A stretch of 54,804 nucleotides of DNA from Clostridiales bacterium (GTDB taxonomy: Bacteria > Bacillota > Clostridia > Oscillospirales > Oscillospiraceae). The translations under genes and the position numbers were made by a program. The stretch is taken from contig CABIYX010000024.1 of assembly GCA_902363045.1 (NCBI GenBank), positions 1 to 54,804 of the forward strand, written 5' to 3'. The stretch's first letter is position 1. Each line of letters opens with the position of its first letter. Below the pieces are notes generated by a model that was given only the letters and a program-made list of their open reading frames with translations, was not told where the DNA came from and did no database searches. Below are positions 16,188 to 25,215 of the stretch, in pieces.

Positions 16188-17558
16188 ATGCATGAAAATT
16201 ACGACCTGGAGCAGCTGCTGGAGCTGGTCCAGACCCGGCAGTTCCGCCGTCTGCGGGAGCTGCTGGTCAATATGAATGAGGTAGACATCGCCGAATTTCT
16301 GGATGAGCTGGGGCCGGAGGAGACAGTCCTGGTGTTCCGTCTGCTGCCCAAGGAGGTGGCGGCGGAGGTGTTTACCGAGCTGGAGGACTCCGACGACCAG
16401 GAGCGGCTCATCAACGCCCTCAGCGACAAGGAGCTGCGGGAGGTCCTGGACGAGCTGTACCTGGATGACACAGTGGACCTGATCGAGGATATGCCCGCCA
16501 ACCTGGTCTCCAGGATCCTGCGGAACACCGACTCCTCCACGCGCAGCCAGATCAACCAGCTGCTGAACTATCCCAAGGACTCCGCCGGTTCCATCATGAC
16601 CACGGAGTACGTCTATCTCCACCCCAACGCCACGGTGGAGGAGTCCTTCGCCCGCATCCGCAAGGTGGGCATGGACAAGGAGACCATCTACACCTGCTAT
16701 GTCACCCAGAACCGGGTACTGCTGGGGGTGGTCACGGTGCGGCGGATGCTCCTGTCCAGCTATGAGACCCGCATCCGTGACATCATGGAGACCAACGTTC
16801 TGTCCGTCAACACCCACGAGGACAAGGAGGACGTGTCCCAGCTGCTGAACAAGTACGACCTGTCCGCCCTGCCGGTGGTGGACGCGGAAAACCGCCTGGT
16901 GGGCATCATCACCTTCGACGACGCCATGGACGTCATCGAGGAGGAGACCACCGAGGACTTTGAGAAGATGGCGGCTATCCTGCCCTCGGACAAGCCCTAT
17001 CTCAAGACCGGCGTGCTGGAGACCTGGCGCTCCCGCATCCCGTGGCTGATGCTGCTCATGCTGTCGGCCACCTTCACCGGCATCATCATCACCAGCTTTG
17101 AATCCGCGCTGGCCGCCTGTGTGGTGCTCACCTCCTTCATCCCCATGCTGTCGGGCACTGGGGGTAACTCCGGCTCCCAGTCATCTGTGGCGGTCATCCG
17201 CGCCCTGTCCCTGGGGGAGATCGAGTTCTCTGACATGGCCGCAGTGGTGTGGAAGGAGATCCGGGTGTCGGTGCTGTGCGGCCTGTGCCTGGCGGTGGCC
17301 AACTTCGCGAAAATGATGGTGGTGGACCGCTGGCTGATGCGCAATCCGGAGGTCACCCCCATGGTGGCCCTGGTGGTCTGCCTCACCCTGGTATTCACCG
17401 TGCTGTGCGCCAAGGTGGTGGGCTGCACCCTCCCCATGGCGGCGGAAAAGATCGGCATCGACCCGGCTGTGATGGCCTCCCCCTTCATCACCACCATCGT
17501 GGACGCCCTCTCTCTGCTGATCTACTTCTTCTTCGCCACCCAACTGCTTGCCCTGTGA
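16188..17558 (+). CDS. mgtE: Magnesium transporter MgtE
   Basis: This 456-residue magnesium channel has the standard order: N-terminal helical MgtE_N domain (about residues 5-125), two CBS domains (about 130-255) that sense cytoplasmic magnesium, a plug helix, and five transmembrane helices (about 280-455) containing the conserved pore segment GTGGNSGSQSS. The ATG follows GGGGGAG by 6 nt. It is preceded by the long attenuated leader and overlaps the following pseudouridine synthase by GTGA. Confidence 0.95.
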   Translation: MHENYDLEQLLELVQTRQFRRLRELLVNMNEVDIAEFLDELGPEETVLVFRLLPKEVAAEVFTELEDSDDQERLINALSDKELREVLDELYLDDTVDLIEDMPANLVSRILRNTDSSTRSQINQLLNYPKDSAGSIMTTEYVYLHPNATVEESFARIRKVGMDKETIYTCYVTQNRVLLGVVTVRRMLLSSYETRIRDIMETNVLSVNTHEDKEDVSQLLNKYDLSALPVVDAENRLVGIITFDDAMDVIEEETTEDFEKMAAILPSDKPYLKTGVLETWRSRIPWLMLLMLSATFTGIIITSFESALAACVVLTSFIPMLSGTGGNSGSQSSVAVIRALSLGEIEFSDMAAVVWKEIRVSVLCGLCLAVANFAKMMVVDRWLMRNPEVTPMVALVVCLTLVFTVLCAKVVGCTLPMAAEKIGIDPAVMASPFITTIVDALSLLIYFFFATQLLAL

Positions 17559-18478
17559 GCCGGCGTCTGGAACTGCCCGTGGGGCCGGAGCTGGCGGAGA
17601 TCCGGGTGGATACCCTGCTGAAGCGGCGGCTGGGCCTGTCCGGCACGGTGGTGCGGCGGATCAAGTGGCTGCCCGACGGCATCCTGGTGGATGGCCGGCG
17701 GGTCAACACCCGGTACGTCCCCCGGGTGGGGGAGGTGCTGTCCGTCCGCCTGTCCGACCCGGAGCGGCGCAGCGGCATCTTACCCGCCCCCGGTCCGCTG
17801 GACATCGTCTACGAGGATCCGGACCTTCTGGTATTGAACAAGGCCCCCGGCGTGGCGATCCATCCCGGTCCGGGGCACTACAACGATACGATCGGTAATT
17901 TTCTGCTGTATTATTATGATTCAAAGGGCGAGGAGGGGGATTTCCACCCGGTCCACCGCCTGGACCGGGGGACCTCCGGCCTGATGGTTGCAGCCCGTCA
18001 TCCCCACGCCCAAGAGGTACTGAAGGGGCAGCTGCACACAGCGGACTTTCGCCGCACCTACCTGGCGGTGTGCGAGGGCGCGCCGGAGCCGCCCGCCGGG
18101 ACGGTGGACGCCCCCCTGGGCCCCCGGGACGGCTCGCTGGTGGAGCAGTGCGTCCGCCCGGACGGGAAGCCGGCCCGCACCCACTATGAGACAGTCCGGC
18201 GGGCGGGGGACCGTTCCCTGCTCCGCCTGGAGCTGGAGACCGGACGGACCCACCAGATCCGGGTCCATCTCGCCTGGCTGGGCCATCCCCTGGTGGGGGA
18301 CTTTCTCTATGGCCGGGAGTGCCCGGAGGCGATCCGCCGGCCCGCCCTGCACTCCGCGGAGCTCTCCTTCCGCCACCCCATCACCGGGGAGCGCCTGTCC
18401 TTTTCCCAGCCCCTCCCGGAGGACATGGCGGCCCTTTTGGAGGACCTCCCACCGTCCGGCGCAGCATCCTCCCCCTGA
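17555..18478 (+). CDS. RluD-family pseudouridine synthase
   Basis: This 307-residue protein isomerises uridine to pseudouridine in RNA. The catalytic aspartate lies in the motif HRLDRGTSG. Other family marks are LNKAPGVAIHPG, RTYLAV, TGRTHQIRVHLAWLGHPLVGD and LHSAELSF. An S4-like N-terminus (about residues 1-70, LLKRRLGLS) is present. The GTG start overlaps the mgtE stop (GTGA), so the gene is coupled to mgtE. Whether the target is 23S rRNA (as for RluD) or another RNA cannot be told. Confidence 0.92.
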   Translation: MSRRLELPVGPELAEIRVDTLLKRRLGLSGTVVRRIKWLPDGILVDGRRVNTRYVPRVGEVLSVRLSDPERRSGILPAPGPLDIVYEDPDLLVLNKAPGVAIHPGPGHYNDTIGNFLLYYYDSKGEEGDFHPVHRLDRGTSGLMVAARHPHAQEVLKGQLHTADFRRTYLAVCEGAPEPPAGTVDAPLGPRDGSLVEQCVRPDGKPARTHYETVRRAGDRSLLRLELETGRTHQIRVHLAWLGHPLVGDFLYGRECPEAIRRPALHSAELSFRHPITGERLSFSQPLPEDMAALLEDLPPSGAASSP

Positions 18479-18536
18479 GAAAGTCAACACGGCGGGGGCC
18501 GGGGAACGCTTCCGCCATCATCCTGTACCGGAACAA

Positions 18537-18587
18537 TTTGAAACAGCGCTGGAGCATTGCCAAAAGACAATGCTCCAGCGCTGTTTT
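18537..18587. terminator. Bidirectional terminator
   Basis: AAACAGCGCTGGAGCATTG pairs perfectly with its complement across an 8-nt loop, with TTTT on the plus side and A-rich sequence opposite. It separates the pseudouridine synthase gene from the convergent transketolase genes. Confidence 0.9.
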
Positions 18588-18727
18588 CATTTGAGTCGAA
18601 CTTTGGAACGCATGAAAAAATACTCAAAAGTTGTTTGATTGGACGTGAAAGACAACTCTGGCAGTTTTCTTTCACACGATCTTTCCCTCCGAAACCTCTG
18701 GATGGCGGGTTTTTTGACCGTCTCGAC

Positions 18728-19669
18728 TCACTTACAAAATTCCTTCGCCACTTCCACGATATGCTCCGCGGACAGGCCGAACTGCTTCAGCAGCGCGGCG
18801 GCGGGGCCGGAGTGCCCGAACTCGTCGTTGACGCCGATGCGGCGCACGGGGACGGGGCACTGCTCGCTCAGGCAGGCGCACACGGCCTCGCCCAGGCCGC
18901 CGATGACGGAGTGCTCCTCACAGGTGATGATTTTTCCGCACTCCCGGGCGGCCTTGACCACCAGCTCCTCGTCCAGGGGCTTGATGGTGCAGATGTTGAT
19001 GACCCGGGCGGAGATTCCCGCCTCAGCCAGAGTCTTGGCGGCCTCCACAGCCTCCGCCACCATCAGTCCGGTGGCAATGATGGCCACGTCACTGCCGTCC
19101 CGCAGCACCTCGCCCTTGCCGATCTCAAACCGGAAGCTCTCCTCCTCGTGAAGTACGGGCACGGCCAGGCGGCCGAAGCGCAGGTAGACGGGGCCCTGGT
19201 GGGCATAGGCGGCCTTGACTGCGGCCTTGGCCTCCACATCGTCCGCGGGGGACATGACCACCATGCCGGGAATGGACCGCATCAGGGCAAAATCCTCGCA
19301 GCACTGGTGGGAAGCGCCGTCCTCCCCCACGGAGATGCCGCCGTGGGTGGCCCCGATCTTCACGTTCAGGTGGGGGTAGCCGATGGAGTTGCGGATCTGC
19401 TCAAAGGCCCGCCCGGCGGCGAACATGGCAAAGCTGGAGGCAAACACCACCATGCCCATGGAGGCCGCGCCGGCGGCCACCGCCATCATATTGCCCTCGG
19501 CAATGCCGCAGTTGAAGTGCCGGTCGGGATAGGCCTTCTTGAACACGCCGGTCTTGGTGGAGCCGGCCAGATCGGCGTCAAAGACGATCAGGTCGTCATG
19601 CTCCGCGCCCAGCTCCTTCAGGGCGTTCCCGTAGCTCTCACGGGTCGCGATCTTTTTCACATCCGCCAT
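18728..19669 (-). CDS. Transketolase, C-terminal subunit
   Basis: The 313-residue subunit corresponds to the pyrimidine-binding and C-terminal domains of transketolase in the pentose phosphate pathway. Visible segments are GIAEGNMMAVAAGAA with the cofactor-activating glutamate, THGGISVGEDGASHQ, and the C-terminal GGLGEAV. It starts one nucleotide after the stop of the N-terminal subunit gene, so the two chains are made together. Split transketolases are common in Firmicutes and archaea. Confidence 0.94.
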   Translation of the reverse strand: MADVKKIATRESYGNALKELGAEHDDLIVFDADLAGSTKTGVFKKAYPDRHFNCGIAEGNMMAVAAGAASMGMVVFASSFAMFAAGRAFEQIRNSIGYPHLNVKIGATHGGISVGEDGASHQCCEDFALMRSIPGMVVMSPADDVEAKAAVKAAYAHQGPVYLRFGRLAVPVLHEEESFRFEIGKGEVLRDGSDVAIIATGLMVAEAVEAAKTLAEAGISARVINICTIKPLDEELVVKAARECGKIITCEEHSVIGGLGEAVCACLSEQCPVPVRRIGVNDEFGHSGPAAALLKQFGLSAEHIVEVAKEFCK

Positions 19670-19670
19670 C

Positions 19671-20516
19671 TTACATCGCCTCCACTTCCGCCAGCTGAGC
19701 GCTGAGCTCCTTCATGGCGATCTCATATTCCTCGTCGTTGGGGGCCTTGCCGTGCCAGCCGGCCTGGTTCTCCATGAAGCTGACGCCCTTGCCCTTGGTA
19801 GTCTTCATCACAATGGCAAAGGGGACGCCCTTGGTCTCCCGGGCCTTGGTGAAGGCGGCCTCGATCTGCTCAAAATCATGGCCGTCGATCTCCGCCACCT
19901 CAAAGCCGAAGGCGCGCAGCTTCTCCGGGATGGGATAGGGGCTCATCACGTCGGCCACGTTGCCGTCGATCTGAAGGCCGTTGTTGTCGATGATGACACA
20001 CAGGTTGTCCAACTTATAGTGGTGGGCGAACATCATGGCCTCCCACACCTGGCCCTCCTGGATCTCGCCGTCGCCCAACAGGGTGTACACCCGGCTGGAC
20101 TTGCCCTGCTGCCGGGCCGCCAGCGCCATGCCGCAGGCGGCGGACACCCCCTGCCCCAGCGATCCGGTGGACATATCCACGCCGGGCACTGTGTTCATGT
20201 TGGGATGACCCTGGAGATAGCTGCCAATATGCCGCAGCGTCAGCAGGTCCTCCTCCGGGAAAAAGCCCCGGAGCGCCAGCGCCGCATACAGGCCGGGGGC
20301 GGTGTGACCCTTGGACAGCACAAAGCGGTCCCGGTCCGCCCAGTTTGGATCCTTGGGATTCACGTTCAGTTCCTTGCAGTACAGATAGGTAAACAGATCT
20401 GCGGCGGACAGGCTCCCGCCGGGATGGCCGGCCTTCGCGGCGTGGGTCCCCTTGATCACTCCCATGCGCACCTTACAGGCCGCGGCCATCAGTTGCTTCT
20501 TTTCGTTGGCTGTCAT
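19671..20516 (-). CDS. Transketolase, N-terminal subunit
   Basis: The 281-residue subunit holds the thiamine-diphosphate domain. The motif begins GDGEIQEGQVWEA and ends NNLQIDG-like (seen as IIDNNGLQIDG). AGHPGGSLSAAD and TGSLGQGVSAA provide substrate and cofactor contacts. The ATG at 20516 has AAGGAG at 6 nt; the longer in-frame extension is untranslated leader. It is the first gene of the two-gene operon, with a consensus promoter at 20604-20632 and a GC hairpin in the leader. Confidence 0.94.
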   Translation of the reverse strand: MTANEKKQLMAAACKVRMGVIKGTHAAKAGHPGGSLSAADLFTYLYCKELNVNPKDPNWADRDRFVLSKGHTAPGLYAALALRGFFPEEDLLTLRHIGSYLQGHPNMNTVPGVDMSTGSLGQGVSAACGMALAARQQGKSSRVYTLLGDGEIQEGQVWEAMMFAHHYKLDNLCVIIDNNGLQIDGNVADVMSPYPIPEKLRAFGFEVAEIDGHDFEQIEAAFTKARETKGVPFAIVMKTTKGKGVSFMENQAGWHGKAPNDEEYEIAMKELSAQLAEVEAM

Positions 20517-20603
20517 AGCATACTCCTTCTCTGACCTCCCGCGAAAGCGCGGGGGAAATATCCAGGCCGCCCCCGGAAAAGGCGGTGTTCTGTTCTGCCC
20601 TCC

Positions 20604-20632
20604 ATTATAAGACAAGCACAGAAAAACTGCAA
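20604..20632 (-). promoter_or_regulatory. Promoter of the transketolase operon
   Basis: Minus-strand TTGCAG (20627-20632), a 17-nt spacer and TATAAT (20604-20609). Confidence 0.8.
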
Positions 20633-20769
20633 GAGGCGCCCCGGATTTCCCAAAAGATTTGACAGGACAGACAGGAAAGCCGACTCTTGGTTTCTAATGC
20701 CGGAACAAACGAGGCAGATCCTGCCTTCCATGTACCGCCCACAAGAAGCCAAAGCAGCTCCGGTCCACC

Positions 20770-20809
20770 AAAAAAATAACTGGGGACCGCCATACCAGCG
20801 GTCCCCAGT
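20770..20809 (-). terminator. Terminator of the EF-G-like gene
   Basis: A perfect 12-bp stem ACTGGGGACCGC (20779-20809) is followed on the minus strand by a T-rich tract (complement of 20770-20778). The rest of 20517-20770 holds only the transketolase promoter and leader. Confidence 0.88.
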
Positions 20810-20858
20810 GCTACACATTGGTCCAATTTAGGCTTCCCTGTGCTCTCTGTTCTTCCGC

Positions 20859-22931
20859 TTATTCCTCTGCCATCGCCTTGGCGGCCTCAATGGCCTTGGC
20901 CTGGGCAGCGGGGGGGCAGTCCTCATAGCGGACGAAGTGGAACACGAAGGAGCCGCGGCTCTGGGTCATGGCCCGCAGATCGATGGCGTAGGAGGTCATC
21001 TCCGCCATGGGTACCTCGGCCTCGATGATCTGGTCGCCGTCTGCGGTGGGCGTCATGCCCATCACGCGGCCGCGGCGCTTGTTCAGGTCGCCGATCACGT
21101 CGCCCATGTAGCTGTCGGGCACGGTGACCTTCAGCTCGCCCACAGGCTCCAGCAGAACAGGGTTAGCCTCGGGCATAGCGGCCTTATAGGCCAGCTGGGC
21201 CGCCGTCTTAAAGGCGATCTCGGAGGAGTCCACGGGGTGGTAGCTTCCGTCATACAGCACAGCCTTCAGGTTGACCACCGGGTAGCCAGCCAGAGGACCG
21301 TGGACACAGGCCTCACGCAGGCCCTTCTCCACAGCGGGGAAGAAGTTCTTGGGCACGGAGCCGCCGAACACCTCCTCAGCAAAGACCATCTCCTCCTCGT
21401 CAAGGTTGGGCTCGAAGCGGACCCACACATCGCCAAACTGGCCGGAGCCGCCGGTCTGCTTCTTGTGGCGGCCCTGCTTGGACACGGTCTTACGGATCTT
21501 CTCGCGGTAAGGCACACGGGGCGTCTTGAGCTCCGTCTCCACATTGAAGCGGCTCTTCAGTTTGGACACCAGCACATCCACCTGGATGTCGCCGGCGGCG
21601 TAGAGGACCATCTGATGGGTCTCGGCGTTGTTCACCACATGGAAGCTGGGATCCTCCTCGTTCATCCGGTTCAGGCCCTGGGCCACCTTGTCCTCCTGGC
21701 CGCGGGTCTTGGGGGCGATGGCGACGGAGTAGTTGGGCTCGGCATAGGGGATGGGGGCCAGGGAGATGACCTTGCGGGCGTCGCACAGGGTGTCTCCCGT
21801 CTTGACCTTCTCCATCTTGCCGATGGCGCCGATGTCGCCGCAGGACAGCTCCTTGACCTCCTCGGCCTTCTTGCCCCGCATCATGTACAGGCGGCCCATC
21901 TTCTCCGCGCTGCCAGTGCGGGCGTTCACCAGCGCGGTGTCGGCGGTGACGCTGCCGGAGAGGACCTTGACAAAGGAGTACTTACCGTACTGGTCGGAGA
22001 CCGTCTTGAACACGAAGGCACAGGGCACGCCGCCGGGAGCCACCGCGAACTCCTCCTTGGTGCCGTCAGGGGCGGTCCCCTTGCGCATATTGCCCTCAGA
22101 AGGGTTGGGAAGCAGGTCCACAATGTGGTCCATCAGCATCAGAGAGCCCATGGTGTTCACGGCGGAGCCGCAGAACACGGGGAACAGGGACAGCTCCCGC
22201 ACACCCTGGCGCAGGCCCTGGATCATCTCCACATAGGTGAAGTCCTCACCGGAGAAAAACTTGTCCATGAACTCCTCGCTGGTCTCGGCTACGGACTCCT
22301 TCAGGGCGTCGTTGAACTCGGTGATGACCTCGTCCTTGCCCTCGGGGATCTCGATCTCCACCCGCTTGCCGTTCTGCATCTCATAGGCGCGCTTGTTCAG
22401 CACATCGATGATGCCGGTCACCCGCTTGTTCTCGTCCCAGATGGGAACCACCAGGGGGGCGATCTTGTTGCCGAAGCGCTCACGCAGGGCGTCGAAGGTG
22501 GCGTTGTAGTCGGAGTTCTCTTCGTCAGTCTTGGAGATATAGATAAAACGGGGCATATCCCGCTCTTCACAGTACTTCCAGGCCTTCTCCAGGCCCACGC
22601 TGATCCCGTCCTTGGCGGAGCAGACAATGATCGCCGCGTCGGCCACGGTCAGCGCCTCCATCACCTCGCCGGCGAAGTCAAAGCCGCCCGGGGCGTCCAG
22701 CACATTGATCTTACAGCCCTTATACTCCAGGGGGGCCACTGCGGTGGAGATGGAAATCTGGCGCTTGACCTCCTCCGGGTCATAGTCGCAGACGGTGTTT
22801 CCGTCCGTAGCCTTCCCCATCCGGTCGATGGCGCCGGTCATATAGAGCAGGCTCTCTGTCAACGCGGTCTTGCCGCTTCCTCCGTGGCCCAGCAGGCAGA
22901 CGTTGCGGATATTTTGTACAGAATAGCTCAT
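20859..22931 (-). CDS. EF-G-like translational GTPase with altered G motifs
   Basis: The 690-residue protein has the five-domain EF-G layout and belongs to the clostridial EF-G-like group rather than to FusA proper. The P-loop is GHGGSGKT (residues 15-22). Switch II reads DAPGGFDF (79-86), so the catalytic histidine of DTPGH is glycine. The base-specificity motif NKxD is SKTD (133-136). Domain IV and the C-terminal region are intact (VGELKVTVPDSYMGDVIGDLNKRRG). The start is the ATG at 22931, with AAGGAG upstream; a GTG four codons earlier overlaps the site. Such paralogues may act in ribosome rescue, recycling or stress. The canonical fusA is expected elsewhere. Confidence 0.9.
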   Translation of the reverse strand: MSYSVQNIRNVCLLGHGGSGKTALTESLLYMTGAIDRMGKATDGNTVCDYDPEEVKRQISISTAVAPLEYKGCKINVLDAPGGFDFAGEVMEALTVADAAIIVCSAKDGISVGLEKAWKYCEERDMPRFIYISKTDEENSDYNATFDALRERFGNKIAPLVVPIWDENKRVTGIIDVLNKRAYEMQNGKRVEIEIPEGKDEVITEFNDALKESVAETSEEFMDKFFSGEDFTYVEMIQGLRQGVRELSLFPVFCGSAVNTMGSLMLMDHIVDLLPNPSEGNMRKGTAPDGTKEEFAVAPGGVPCAFVFKTVSDQYGKYSFVKVLSGSVTADTALVNARTGSAEKMGRLYMMRGKKAEEVKELSCGDIGAIGKMEKVKTGDTLCDARKVISLAPIPYAEPNYSVAIAPKTRGQEDKVAQGLNRMNEEDPSFHVVNNAETHQMVLYAAGDIQVDVLVSKLKSRFNVETELKTPRVPYREKIRKTVSKQGRHKKQTGGSGQFGDVWVRFEPNLDEEEMVFAEEVFGGSVPKNFFPAVEKGLREACVHGPLAGYPVVNLKAVLYDGSYHPVDSSEIAFKTAAQLAYKAAMPEANPVLLEPVGELKVTVPDSYMGDVIGDLNKRRGRVMGMTPTADGDQIIEAEVPMAEMTSYAIDLRAMTQSRGSFVFHFVRYEDCPPAAQAKAIEAAKAMAEE

Positions 22932-23016
22932 AGTTGTCTCCACTCCTTAAGTTCAGAACTTTCGGGAACACACGGCGTCGGATCGTTCCGTCCGCCTGTG
23001 GTGCGTTCTGTTGGTT

Positions 23017-23045
23017 ATTATAACGTAAAAACGCCGTTCTGGCAA
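23017..23045 (-). promoter_or_regulatory. Promoter of the EF-G-like gene
   Basis: Minus-strand TTGCCA (23040-23045), a 17-nt spacer and TATAAT (23017-23022). The remaining gap 23046-23266 shows no gene. Confidence 0.82.
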
Positions 23046-23266
23046 CTGTTTTTTTGGGGTCAATGAGGCTATCCTTCCTTTTGAGCAGGCTATATCCCCC
23101 TTATTTTCGTGTAAAGTGCCCAATTCCAGTGGTTCCCGTCATTTTCACCAACCTTCCCGCCTTTTTCTGTTCAGCGGCGCAAAACAGAAACCGCCGGCCG
23201 GCCCCGGCCGGCAGGGAAACGGGAAGGGCGGGAGCATCCTCCCGGCCCGCAAAGGGACAGCAGAAA

Positions 23267-23296
23267 GGCCCGCGGGCGGAGATCCGCCCACGGGCC
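23267..23296 (-). terminator. Terminator of the lipoprotein pair
   Basis: GGCCCGCGGGCGGA pairs with TCCGCCCACGGGCC (one mismatch, 2-nt loop). On the minus strand it is followed by a short TTT tract, 9 nt past the DUF4358 stop. Confidence 0.7.
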
Positions 23297-23305
23297 CAAA
23301 TTTTC

Positions 23306-23782
23306 TTATCCCAGCAGCGCCTCCACCGCCGGGGTATCGGCGGAGACTGCCAGCAGCACGGTGTTTCCCTCCTGCCGCAGGACCGCGTCCTCCAGCTTCG
23401 GGATCTCTCCGGGGCGGTAGTCCCGGTTGTTCTCGATCTGGCTCTGGAGATAGGACTCCAGGGCGCCCTGAGCGGTCTTTGCGGCGCCGCTGTCTGCAAA
23501 GATCAGCAGGGACAGCTCCTCGCAGGTGGCGCCGGCGGAGCGGTAAATGACCCCGTCCGTCAGGTCCTCCCGGCTGAGGCCAGCCTCCTCCAGCCCATAC
23601 AGCGCCCAGGCCGTGTCGCAGTCCAGCTCATCCAGCGCGTCGGTGAACGCGCCGCTGTCCAGAAGCTCCTGGACCTGCTCCTTGGTATAGCCCGCTTCCC
23701 CACCGCTCTGTCCACCACAACCCGCCAGGGCCAGCAGGCACACCACGGCCGCCACCAATCCAAACAGCTTCATTGTTTTCAT
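23306..23782 (-). CDS. DUF4358 lipoprotein
   Basis: This 158-residue exported protein has a lipoprotein signal (LLALAGC, lipobox cysteine near residue 22). The mature part fits DUF4358: a short helical start, the CEELSLLIFADSGAAKTAQGAL-type segment and a C-terminal VLLAVSADTPAVEALL strand. The ATG overlaps the stop of the upstream SGNH gene (ATGA). DUF4358 proteins are common next to SGNH hydrolases in Clostridia. Function is unknown. Confidence 0.82.
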   Translation of the reverse strand: MKTMKLFGLVAAVVCLLALAGCGGQSGGEAGYTKEQVQELLDSGAFTDALDELDCDTAWALYGLEEAGLSREDLTDGVIYRSAGATCEELSLLIFADSGAAKTAQGALESYLQSQIENNRDYRPGEIPKLEDAVLRQEGNTVLLAVSADTPAVEALLG

Positions 23783-24684
23783 ACTGCTCCCTCCTGCTCT
23801 GAATATAAGGTCTCATAGTCCACAGTGTGGGTCTTCAGATAGTCCAGCCATCTCTCGCAGTAGGCCTTGCGCAGATGAACCCCGTCCTTGCTGGCGTCGG
23901 CGGGCAACTGTCCGTCCGCCCCAGTGAATTCCGGGTTCAGGTCCAGGAACACCACCTGCTTCTCCTCCGCCGCCTTCCGCATCAGATCATTGTACACCAG
24001 CAGGTGCTCGTTGGTCAGATAGCTGGGACCGCCCGACTGGGCGATCACGTCCTCATTCAGAGGGATCAGGCCCTGGATATAGATCACGGCGTTGGGCTGG
24101 CAGGCCCGGATGTCGTCAATGGCCTTGCAGTAGGCGTCATAAAAGCCCTGGTCGTCATAATAGCCCAGCTCGTTGACCCCCAGCGACAGGTAGACCTTTC
24201 CGTACTGCTTCAGGGCCAGGGCCTCCAGCAGGGTATACTTCTGTCCGTCAATGGTCAGCGCCTTTTTCTCCTCCAGCTTAAAGATGGACAGGCCGTTGGA
24301 GGTCAGGTTCTCCCCGCAGCCGATCCCGCTGTAAATCATAAATCCATCCGTCCGGGAGTCGCCCACAAAGGCGGCGTCCTCAAAATAGCTGTTATCCACC
24401 GCCGCCCGCTCCGGCGCGGGCCGGGAGAAGTCATAGGGCGCGGCCTCGCCGCTCCCGGATACCTCCAGCTCCTGGGATCCATCCGCCGGACCGCTTCCGG
24501 CGGCGCTGCTCCCTCCGTCCGGCTGCGAGGCCTCCGGAGCGGAGCTGCTTCCCTCCGGGGCGGAGACCCCGGCTCCGGCGCTGCCGCTCCCCTCCGGGGC
24601 GGGCGGCTTGGATGTGCAGCCGCTCAACAGGGCAGCGCTTAGTAGAATACCGGCCAGCAGCCGGCGCTTATGTGTCCTATACAT
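23779..24684 (-). CDS. SGNH/GDSL-like lipoprotein hydrolase
   Basis: This 301-residue surface protein has a basic N-terminus, a lipobox (LLSGC) and a Ser/Gly/Pro/Glu-rich linker of about 70 residues. The catalytic domain follows, with block I FVGDSRTDG (nucleophile serine), the block III-like GVNELG and block V DGVHL with Asp and His. It probably removes acyl groups from a cell-wall or surface glycan, which is inference from the family. The start at 24684 has GGAGG; the in-frame TTG upstream is not used. It is coupled to the DUF4358 gene. Confidence 0.87.
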   Translation of the reverse strand: MYRTHKRRLLAGILLSAALLSGCTSKPPAPEGSGSAGAGVSAPEGSSSAPEASQPDGGSSAAGSGPADGSQELEVSGSGEAAPYDFSRPAPERAAVDNSYFEDAAFVGDSRTDGFMIYSGIGCGENLTSNGLSIFKLEEKKALTIDGQKYTLLEALALKQYGKVYLSLGVNELGYYDDQGFYDAYCKAIDDIRACQPNAVIYIQGLIPLNEDVIAQSGGPSYLTNEHLLVYNDLMRKAAEEKQVVFLDLNPEFTGADGQLPADASKDGVHLRKAYCERWLDYLKTHTVDYETLYSEQEGAV

Positions 24685-24744
24685 GGAATACGCCTCCAAA
24701 TCCTCAAGCGTTCACTTCATAGTTGTCTCCAGCCGCGCCGCCTG

Positions 24745-25206
24745 TCATCCGCTGTTTCTCTGGCACCCATGAAAATAGGGGAGCAGAAGGCGCAATACCG
24801 TAGAGGTGAGCATCGCCCCGATGGCCAGCGCCGCCGCCATGCCAAAGGTATTCAGCAGGGTGGAGAGAAACTGCTGGGTATCGCCCGCCACACAGTACCG
24901 CATGGAGTAGTAGATGCCGGAGCCGGGCACCAGGGGCAGCAGCGCCACCTGAAGATAGCCCGTCACAGGACAGCGCCGCACCCGGGCCATCCATTCGGAA
25001 AACACGGTGATGGCCACCGCGGCCAAAAAGGCCGCCACAATGCTCCCCACCCACTGCCGGGCGATCAGATAGAAAAACCAGCCCAGGGCGCCGCCGAATC
25101 CGCAGATCAGGATCCCGGCCCCCTGGATATTATATACCAGCCCAAAGCCCACACAGGCCAAAAAGGCCCACAGCGAGGGCATCAGTAAATCTGCCAAAAG
25201 TTCCAT
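24745..25206 (-). CDS. Threonine/serine exporter, small subunit (YjjB-like)
   Basis: This 153-residue membrane protein with five predicted helices belongs to the ThrE C-terminal (DUF3815/YjjB) family. The motif LLPLVPGSGIYYSM is typical. It is the second gene of a pair, 9 nt after the large subunit. Homologous pairs export threonine, serine or, in enteric bacteria, succinate; the substrate here is unknown. Confidence 0.87.
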   Translation of the reverse strand: MELLADLLMPSLWAFLACVGFGLVYNIQGAGILICGFGGALGWFFYLIARQWVGSIVAAFLAAVAITVFSEWMARVRRCPVTGYLQVALLPLVPGSGIYYSMRYCVAGDTQQFLSTLLNTFGMAAALAIGAMLTSTVLRLLLPYFHGCQRNSG

Positions 25207-25215
25207 AGCGCCTCC

